From: Clarkia xantiana subsp. parviflora
Lineage: Eukaryota > Streptophyta > Magnoliopsida > Myrtales > Onagraceae
Assembly (NCBI GenBank): GCA_036873135.1
Contig: JAPTYO010000007.1
Location: forward strand, 7,050,763 to 7,114,762
Reading direction: 5' to 3'
Length of the DNA: 64,000 nucleotides
A program made the translations under genes and the position numbers. A model generated the notes under the pieces. It was given only the letters and a program-made list of their open reading frames with translations. It was not told the origin of the DNA and did no database searches. Shown piece by piece: positions 56,915-64,000 of the stretch. Numbering within the stretch: the first letter of the stretch is position 1; each line of letters starts with the position of its first letter.

Positions 56915-57122
56915 TATATTTTACATATAAATACTTTTTTAACAAATAGAAAATGTAACTTCAGTTATTTAAGTACCACGGGTCTAGATTTGCCAGAGTA
57001 CTGAGAGTAAATGATTTGAATGTGGAGATAATGAAGTACGCAATGCAAGTCTTATTAGAAACATTGTATTGCTCAAAGGTAGGTAATACAAGAGGAGTGG
57101 ACCTCTTTATATAGAAGACTTA
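56915..57122. other. Spacer between elements
   Basis: Bases 56924-57122 are unique-looking AT-rich sequence ending in GGACCTCTTTATATAGAAG, a promoter- or LTR-like motif. It continues at 57808 once the Tourist element is removed. Confidence 0.3.
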
Positions 57123-57804
57123 CAACATGTTTGGTTCGCGAATTAGGAATACAGAATAAGGAATAGGAATATGGAATAGGGAATATGTCATATTATTATG
57201 ATGTTGTTTGGTTGACATGAGGAATATGGAATGAAAATTCCAAATCCAATGTTTGATTGATAAATTGTTATAGCAAAAGAATGGAATACGTAATGATTGA
57301 CAGATATACCATTTTGCTATTTTATTAATTAAATTAATATTATTAAACATGAAAATGTCAAATCATGTAATATTAAACGAAAATTGCTTTTTTTTTTCTT
57401 CAAAAACGACGAATTTTTACAAAAACTATTATTTTTTAAAAAAAACTTTTTTTAGACATTGTAAAATTCACTATAACTAATATAATAGTGAATTGTATAT
57501 TAAAAATAACATGTTAAATTCTAATTCTTAATTAAATTAAAATTGTCACTTTTAATCAGATTTACCTATATGATATAATATATTATAATTAGATTAGGTT
57601 AGCTAGGGTTAAAATTGGATGTTTTATTTTTATATTTTATTTTAGAGAAGTTGGAATGACTAATTCTAGGGGTTAGGTTAGGAATGAGTATTCCTTCAAA
57701 ATTAGCAATTGAGAATCCTAATTCTACAACAATTAATCAACCAAACAAAATAACAGGGAATACTAATTCTCAATTCCTTATTCCTTGATGAACCAAACAT
57801 GCCG
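57123..57804. mobile_element. Tourist/Harbinger-type element with TTA TSD
   Basis: TTA flanks both sides (57120-57122 and 57805-57807). The ends CAACATGTTTGGTTC and GAACCAAACATGCCG are inverted, with subterminal AATAGGAATATGG and CAATTCCTTATTCC motifs. The AT-rich body of 682 bp has no coding capacity. Confidence 0.72.
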
Positions 57805-57807
57805 TTA

Positions 57808-59421
57808 GAGTATCCTCCAAGTCACTAATACTTAGAGGACTAACATTCATAGAACTCAAACATATATGTCTCTAATATTAATATATCTAACATTCTCTAT
57901 GCTTATCATTCCTCCTAAACATGTCCTTGAAGTTTCAGATCATTCGAGTTCAGTCCCAATCTCTTTGTATATTCAAATCAACCCCAAGAATCTTGTAATT
58001 TCTGCAATTGGAGTCTAGACACGTGTAAATGTAATGCACTGGAGATGCACAGTCACAGGTTGTGAATGTTGTTGGGTGCACTGCGGAGATCTGTTGTTGC
58101 TGGAACACTGCTCACTGGTTGTGAATGTACTATATATATATCTACTAGAGAAGAAATTATTCAATGGCACTGAGCCAACAGGGGGCTAATAAGTGGTATC
58201 TACTATTAAGACTTGTGTAACTACTTTTAATAATCAATGAAATATTTCCCGCTGCTTCTCTTCTATTTTCATCTTCTACATTTCCTCTTTAAATCAAGCA
58301 TCTGCCATTTACTTACGAGTATGACCTGGGGTTGCTGGAGTATGGCCCCGAGTCATCCGAATACCCAGAGTCGTCGAAGTACCTCCAGGGATCGTCAGAG
58401 TCGGGCCCGGAGTACGGCCTGGGATCGTCGGATTCGAGGTCGACCGAGTACGGTCCTTTGTCATCAGAGTCATTATCGATTAAGTCATTATAAATGTGTT
58501 GTTACTCTTTTGCCACTATGTATTAGTTAATGCATTATATTAATGAAACTTAGTTAATACGTGATTTATTATACAAATGAGTATCTATATATAATATAAT
58601 TTCGATATAATCTCTATATTTTTTACACGTAACATTTTTAGTTGTTTTGTTGTATAAATGAAATGTTTTGATTGGTTCTTTAATTTTTTAAGTTACATTT
58701 GTTAACTTGGCATTGCCAGTATATATCTACAAACTCTAGATCTCTTTCAAAACACGACATTAATTCTCACGAGTTATTACATTTTATTAAACCGTTAAAA
58801 CCGTTATATTTTATTTTATAACCACATTTCAAAGTGAACCAATTTGTGTCTTCTTTCCATGTATTCAATTTAACAACTTCTTCTCATATTATATAGAAAA
58901 CATATTTATATTTCTATATATATAATAATATAAAAAAAATAGTTAAAAAAATTGTAAATTGGCTCTAAGAAAATAATATTTATCTTTTTACAGAATCCTC
59001 TAATTACTTTTTTTTTTCTTTTTGTCTTTCGGCTCGCAATGCAGCTTATTGACAATATGTTCGAACTTAATGTCCGCAGTGTTCATACATAGGAAAAAGA
59101 TACATATTCCAATAGATTTGTTCCGAGAAATTCCGACTTAGTGATAAAATAAAAATACCCTAAAAGTTGACATTTATTACGTTGCTTGCCACTGTGGGGG
59201 GAATCGGGTCTCCTGCATTCTGACCGTAAAGACTCTCATGTATATTGTTTCTGAATGGAAAAATGATACAAGTTCCGACATCGTAGTCTGCAAAGTTCCG
59301 ACTTGTGTCAGTAGCATAAATAGACACAAAGTTAATAATAATTACAAGCTATACCATTAAGACTTGTTTCAGAATTTGTCCGAGGATAGTGTCGGAACTT
59401 GTATCAATGGTCCTCTGAATG
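57808..59421. other. Intergenic region with an unexplained GC-rich frame
   Basis: Bases 57808-58260 look like retroelement-derived sequence (ATAACATTCTCTATGC-like text and CTGGAACACTGCTC), but no LTR pair or primer site could be proven. Bases 58293-58493 hold the GC-rich repetitive frame listed separately. Bases 58500-59420 are AT-rich with no gene. GTTCCGACATCGTAGTC and TTCCGACTTGTGTC around 59273-59305 suggest an old repeat. Confidence 0.35.
58293..58493 (+). other. Open frame with Glu/Ser/Tyr/Gly tandem repeats
   Basis: The frame is open for 66 codons from 58293 (after an in-frame stop) to TAA 58491-58493, with no in-frame ATG at its head. About 45 codons are GC-rich and repetitive: EYGPESS, EYPESS, KYLQGSSES, EYGLGSSDS, EYGPLSS. 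The repeat is at codon level, so the DNA is a degenerate minisatellite built on GAGTACGGCC and TCGTCAGAGTC. It may be a 3' exon of an unrecognised gene or a relic of a mobile element. I do not recognise it. Confidence 0.3.
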
Positions 59422-61121
59422 AGTTAATTTTTAATATAACATTTTAAAATAAAATATATAAAAAATAACATACAAAGAAAAGAAATTTTAAAACTAACAT
59501 CAAACACAAGTTGGACCTGCATACGCAGGTCCAACATGTGTGACTGTGAGTGGGCCCGTACGTCCAGCCTGCAGGTCAGTGGCTCCCTTTTTTTTTTTTT
59601 TTTTTTTTTTTTCTTTTTTTTTTCTTTTTGTAATATTCCTTTTCCCTATCTACTGTCTTCAGTTTTTTTTTAATTTTTTTTTATCTATTATTATTATTAT
59701 TATATATAATATAATATTATGATATTAATATCACTTATTCATATATATTATGTATTAGACCAATTTAATATAGTTTGATATTATAATACTATTTTTTAAT
59801 ATACTTTTATAAATAATTTTTTTTTTTAAAAATATGTAAAAAATACAAAATATTGGAGTTTTTTTTTTTACAAACACTTTCTAAAATTAATTGAAATAAC
59901 TCACTAATTTCATATATATTAAATCTGACCAAACACTTAAATGAGATTTTCTAGTCTAATCAAATACTAACAAACTAATGCATGAGATTTGATGATTTTC
60001 TTTTGTTTAAACAACTTAAACACTAAATTAAATATTAAATTCTAATGTGTATTAAACATTAAATTGTCCAGTTTTTATCATACAAGACTTTTAACTTAAT
60101 TTATTAAACGTAATTAGGTGTCTTTCTACTATACTTTACAAGCATCACGCTTACTATTTTTTATATTTTCTATTGCCCTAAAGGTGAACCATAGTGAAAA
60201 TTAATATTATTGATATTATGATACAAATACAGAGTGTAGTTAAAAATTTATATACTTCAAAAAGTTTTTAATGTTTTCTAAATGTTATAATTAAACTCAT
60301 CCTAATAATAAAATAAGTACAAATATAGTGCTTGTAAATCACAATAGAAAAACCTTTTTTTTTTTCATAAGAAAAACCCCTTAATTACTAACACATTTTG
60401 ATGCGTTTTTAACCTTCCATTTTCCGTTTTTAGCATATGTCACTATTTAATCAGAAAATTTATGCTAAAATCAGAAATTTTATGATTTAAAACATGTCAA
60501 AATGTATCAATAATTAAATATAATCTAATAAATTAAGTTAAAAGTCATGTATGGTAAAATTGGTTAATTTAATCTTTAATACGCATTAGAATTTAATGTT
60601 TAATTTAATTTTTAAGGTTTGAACAAGAAACCACCATATCTCATGCATTAGTTTGATTAGAATTTTAATCAGACTAGAAAGTCTCATTTAAGTGTGGTCA
60701 AATTATATATAGATGAAATTAGTGACTTATTCCAATTAATTTTAAAAAATATTTATTAAAAAAACTCCAAAGTTTAGTATTTTTAAAATATTTTATTTAT
60801 AAAAATATAGCAGAAAAGAATATTAAAATATCAAACTATATTAAATTGGTCTAATACTCTATGATTAAAATATACTTAATGTCATAACATTATATATTAT
60901 ATATAATAAGATTGAAAAATAGATGAAAAAAACAGAATAAGTAAAGAGATAAGGGAGGGAGGGAGGGACCGACCTACACAGGCTGCACGTACGGAAGGCC
61001 CACGTCACACATGCGTACGCAGGTCCAACTTGATTTTTACGTTAAAATTGAAATTTCCTTTTTTGTTATGTTAATTTTTGATATATTTTATTTTAAAATG
61101 TTATATTAAAAATTAATTCCT
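59422..61121. mobile_element. 1.7-kb foldback element with nested MITEs in its loop
   Basis: TCTGAATG flanks both sides exactly (59414-59421 and 61122-61129). The arms are about 59422-60116 and 60518-61121: AGTTAATTTTTAATATAAC at the left is matched by GTTATATTAAAAATTAATT at the right. The GC-rich GGGCCCGTACGTCCAGCCTG, T-rich and ATTAGACCAATTTAATATAG blocks all recur in reverse order. The left arm has an extra small palindrome, GTTGGACCTGC facing GCAGGTCCAAC (59513-59538). The loop contains an M1 MITE and a second small inverted repeat (about 60373-60517). There is no transposase. Confidence 0.82.
60117..60354. mobile_element. MITE, Mutator-like family M1, copy 4
   Basis: It starts GGTGTCTTTCTACTATACTT and ends CAATAGAAAAACC. 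The interior has CTATTGCCCTAAAGGTGAAC and ATTATTGATATTATGATAC, as in the other M1 copies. It is the most diverged copy and shows no clear target duplication. It lies in the loop of the foldback element 59422-61121. Confidence 0.65.
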
Positions 61122-61129
61122 TCTGAATG

Positions 61130-61410
61130 CTTTGAAGTTTGATTACATAGCGAAATTCGGCCCAAATAAAGAACCGCGAAAGTTCAAGCCGACTTAATAT
61201 TATTGCTGGTCTATTTGAGCCAAGTTCATCAAATTTGCTGAGCCTTTCTCATCTGATTGGTTAGGGTTTCCTCTGCAGCTACTCATTTTCCCCGGTGAAG
61301 AATCGCCTCGGAATCGCTCTCCCTGTTGCAACTTGGAACTGCAAGCTCCACCGCTCTCTTCGGAATCTTAATCACGGTCGTTTGTTTGCGTGGTTCGATC
61401 TTCCATCGCC
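61130..61410 (+). promoter_or_regulatory. SLU7 promoter and 5' leader
   Basis: About 280 bp separate the foldback element from the SLU7 start codon. The leader from about 61260 is CT-rich (GTTTCCTCTGCAGC, CTCTTCGG). No clear TATA box is seen, as expected for a housekeeping gene. Confidence 0.45.
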
Positions 61411-63625
61411 ATGGCGACTGCGTCAGGTAGGTTCCACGATTCTCCATTCAGGAGGTTTTTCAGTATGCTCTGGAAGTTTGATTTCTTTACCGATTCAGTT
61501 CTTCTAGGCTTAGTGTTGCTCGATCGGAATCTCTTAGTAGAATGCGTTAGACGCTTGATAGATCATTAAGCAGGGATTTGGCCCTAATTATTCGATGAAT
61601 TTTGTAGTAATAAGCTTCAGAAGCACTGTTTATGTGTTTGACGCTCCTGGAGATCTTGGTTAGCACGGTGGTAGTGCTATATAGGAGAATCTTGGATGTG
61701 TTGTTCATTAAGAAGACGATATAATCTGACTGCTGCTTTAAAATTCCTGAATAGAAACAGATATCATTCAAAGTTGGTTGACGTTTAAGTTTCAGCCTAG
61801 AAAAAAGTAACATCTTCATAATTACAGCTCAAATGTCATATCTTACTCCGATTTTTCTATCTGCATAAGTATTTGTGATAGGAACATACTATTCTGCCTC
61901 TGAATTGGTTTTTTGGACTTAATTTCGGCAACAAATTTCCCTAAAATTTTATATTTTGTATATTTGGTGCAGCTGCTTTCAAATCCAGGGAGGATCATCG
62001 TAAGCAACTTGAATTAGAGGAAGCACGAAAAGCTGGACTTGCACCAGCTGAGGTTGATGAAGATGGGAAAGAAATTAACCCTCACATTCCTCAGTATATG
62101 TCCTCTGCACCTTGGTATCTTAATGCTGAGAGGCCGGTAAGATTGTATATTCCTTCCTATTTCATTCTTTGGCCTTTGCTCAAATTATCTGGACTGATTC
62201 TCATTAATGTTATTTTTTCTGCTCTTCAGAGTTTGAAGCATCAAAGGAAATGGAAATCTGATCCCAACTACACAAAATCGTGGTATGATCGAGGTGCAAA
62301 AATTTTCCAAGCCGACAAGTACAGGAAGGGGGCTTGTCAAAAGTAAGTGGAATAGCCCCTCTCTTTGTGTCTCTTAAATTAGTGATACTGCTCGACATTT
62401 TCATAATTGTTAGTTATGCTGAACCTGAATGATTAACGAAGAAACTGTATTTAGTGGATTGAGAATTTATAAGAACTGTTTAGCTTCTAGTGCTCACATT
62501 TTAGAAGTTGGGGATTTGTTTTGTTGACAACTACTGGTTGAATCAATTCTGACTTGTCAATGTAACATTGCAGCTGTGGTGCTATGACACATGATGCAAA
62601 AGCTTGCATGGATAGGCCTAGACAGAAGGGAGCAAAATGGACAAATATGCACATTGCTCCTGATGAGAAAATAGAAACATTTGAACTCGACTATGATGGA
62701 AAACGAGATCGTTGGAATGGATACGATGCAACTACCTATGCTCGTGTTATTGAGAGGTATGAAGCAAGAGATGAAGCAAGAAGTAAGTATCTGAAAGAGC
62801 AACGGCTTAAAAAGTTGGAGGAGAAAAATAGTAACCCTAATGGTGAAGGTGGTGAAGTGTCGGATGAAGAGGATGATGATGATGAGGATGATGACCTGAA
62901 GGTCGATGAGGCTAAAGTCGATGAAAGCAAACAGATGGATTTTGCCAAGGTAGAAAAGCGTGTTCGTACTACTGGTGGTGGAAGTACAGGAACAGTCAGG
63001 TAATTCAATGGTCTTCATGAATTTTGTGAATTCTGATTCTAACTTTTACTTAAAATGTGGTTTTAACTGACACTTCTCCTCCTGTAGAAATCTCCGTATT
63101 CGGGAGGACACTGCTAAGTATCTACTGAATCTCGATGTTAATTCTGCATATTATGATCCTAAAACTCGGTCCATGCGTGAGGATCCTCTTCCAGATGCTG
63201 ACCCAAATGAGAAATTCTATTTGGTAAGAACCTTTCACCAATTATGATTTTATCATCTTAAAAACAAAAGAGTTCTTCTTTTGTGTAAAGCCTTCTACTG
63301 ACATTGATTTATCGATTTTTTATAGGGTGATAATCAGTATCGAATGAGTGGGCAAGCAAATGAATTCAAGCAACTTAACTTACATGCTTGGGAGGCGTTC
63401 GACAAGGGACAAGACATCCATTTACAATCCGCTCCTACCCAAGCTGGGTTGCTGTATAAGAATTTTAAGGTCATTAAGGAGAAGCTGGAGACAAAAACAA
63501 AAGACACAATCATGGAGAAATATGGAAATGCTGCTAGTGGAGAAGAAATGCCGATGGAGCTTCTTTTGGGCCAGAGTGAGAGGCAAGTGGAATATGACCG
63601 TGCTGGGAGGCTCATAAGAGGCGTG
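61411..63625 (+). CDS. SLU7: Pre-mRNA-splicing factor SLU7, partial (first 6 coding exons)
   Basis: SLU7 acts in the second catalytic step of splicing, in 3' splice-site choice. Exons are 61411-61426, 61973-62136, 62230-62342, 62574-62999, 63088-63223 and 63326-63625 (385 codons so far), with phases agreeing. The N-terminus carries [19 protein letters not shown] and [20 protein letters not shown] zinc knuckle follows at residues 96-109 ([14 protein letters not shown]), then an acidic stretch ([12 protein letters not shown]) and the conserved [29 protein letters not shown]. Close similarity to plant SLU7 makes this secure. The 3' end is beyond the window. The last donor is uncertain: 63625/63626 (canonical GTATGT) adds a Val, while a site 3 bases earlier would give the RG ending I remember for the family. 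Confidence 0.93.
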
Positions 63626-64000
63626 GTATGTGAAAAATTCGCCTTTTCTATTTCTACCAAGTACCAACTCAGCTTAGTTGACTGCATTATCTAACGTAGT
63701 TGCATCATTATCTAACATAGTTGCATGTATGGTATATCTATTATGGAAGTTATACTAGAAAATGTGAATGAGTAGTAGGAACGCTGAAATAAGATAGAAT
63801 ATAAAGTCGAGTGTTTGAATATATGTTTCAAAAGGGATCGTCCAAGAATGGATTCAAAAAAAAAAAAAAAAAAAACTTTTTCTACTTCATGATCTGTGAT
63901 GGTGGTGATACGGACCAAATAAGTTGTAGTCTGCAATATTTACAATCTTTATGTTATCTAATTATTACTCTTTGTCCCTTAAATTTCTGAAGGAGAAAGC
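63626..64000 (+). other. SLU7 intron continuing beyond the window
   Basis: T-rich and A-rich sequence with a 20-base A tract at about 63856-63875. No exon is recognised before the window ends. A frame continuing from 63625 to 63694 is read-through of the intron. Confidence 0.5.

Noticed and set aside
57808..58260. Possible LTR retrotransposon (LTR-like text and a TGGTATC string near 58195)
   Set aside because: Only seven bases match a tRNA-Met primer site, no second LTR or polyprotein frame is visible, and no TG...CA ends could be paired.
62557..63018. 153-codon minus frame opposite SLU7 exon 4
   Set aside because: It is an antisense shadow of the acidic and zinc-knuckle region of SLU7.

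Overview
The window is nuclear DNA from a eudicot plant. The genes have many GT-AG introns, the proteins match plant families, and AT-rich intergenic DNA is packed with plant-type transposons. Species cannot be named from the sequence. Every gene model below was read from open frames, splice sites and remembered family sequence, with no database search.

Genes from left to right: the last codons of an unrecognised gene (1-131, +); an intronless F-box/kelch protein of the KFB/KMD type (3540-4607, +); a Golgi-type GT4 glycosyltransferase (6659-9362, +); a secreted cysteine-rich thionin-like protein in three exons (10921-12238, +); the COPI coat subunit beta-prime in 24 coding exons (14336-20569, -); a CYP87-like cytochrome P450 in eight exons (32791-38197, +); the Golgi protein SYS1 (40300-43055, -); an ASIL/SIP1-type trihelix transcription factor (46516-47667, +); a Rab5/RABF-type GTPase in seven exons (48719-50118, -); an LEA_2/NHL-type membrane protein (52416-54253, +); and the first six coding exons of splicing factor SLU7 (61411-63625, +), which runs off the right edge. 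There is no operon logic. COPB2, SYS1 and Rab5 all serve membrane traffic, but their proximity is probably chance.

The rest is a mobile-element mosaic, and many insertions can be dated relative to each other by exact target-site duplications (TSDs). I could delimit four hAT-type elements (8-bp TSDs), six Mutator-like or foldback elements with 8-9-bp TSDs, four Harbinger/Tourist-type elements (TAA or TTA TSDs), and four Helitron candidates (5' TC, 3' hairpin plus CTAG, A/T target). Several are giant inverted repeats: a 1-kb near-perfect palindrome (54938-55954), a 1.7-kb foldback (59422-61121), an older foldback split by two hAT elements (23358-25140), and two 417-bp Tourist elements facing each other inside the ends of a mini-Helitron (21569-22652).

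Two Helitrons end about 225-245 bp upstream of start codons (P450 and LEA_2 genes), so they form part of those promoters. Elements related to one another, all starting GGGTTAA, sit in introns of four genes. I found no tRNA, rRNA or CRISPR features. The best candidates for something new are these nested palindromic elements, the gene fragments carried by two Helitrons, and a GC-rich repetitive open frame at 58293-58493.
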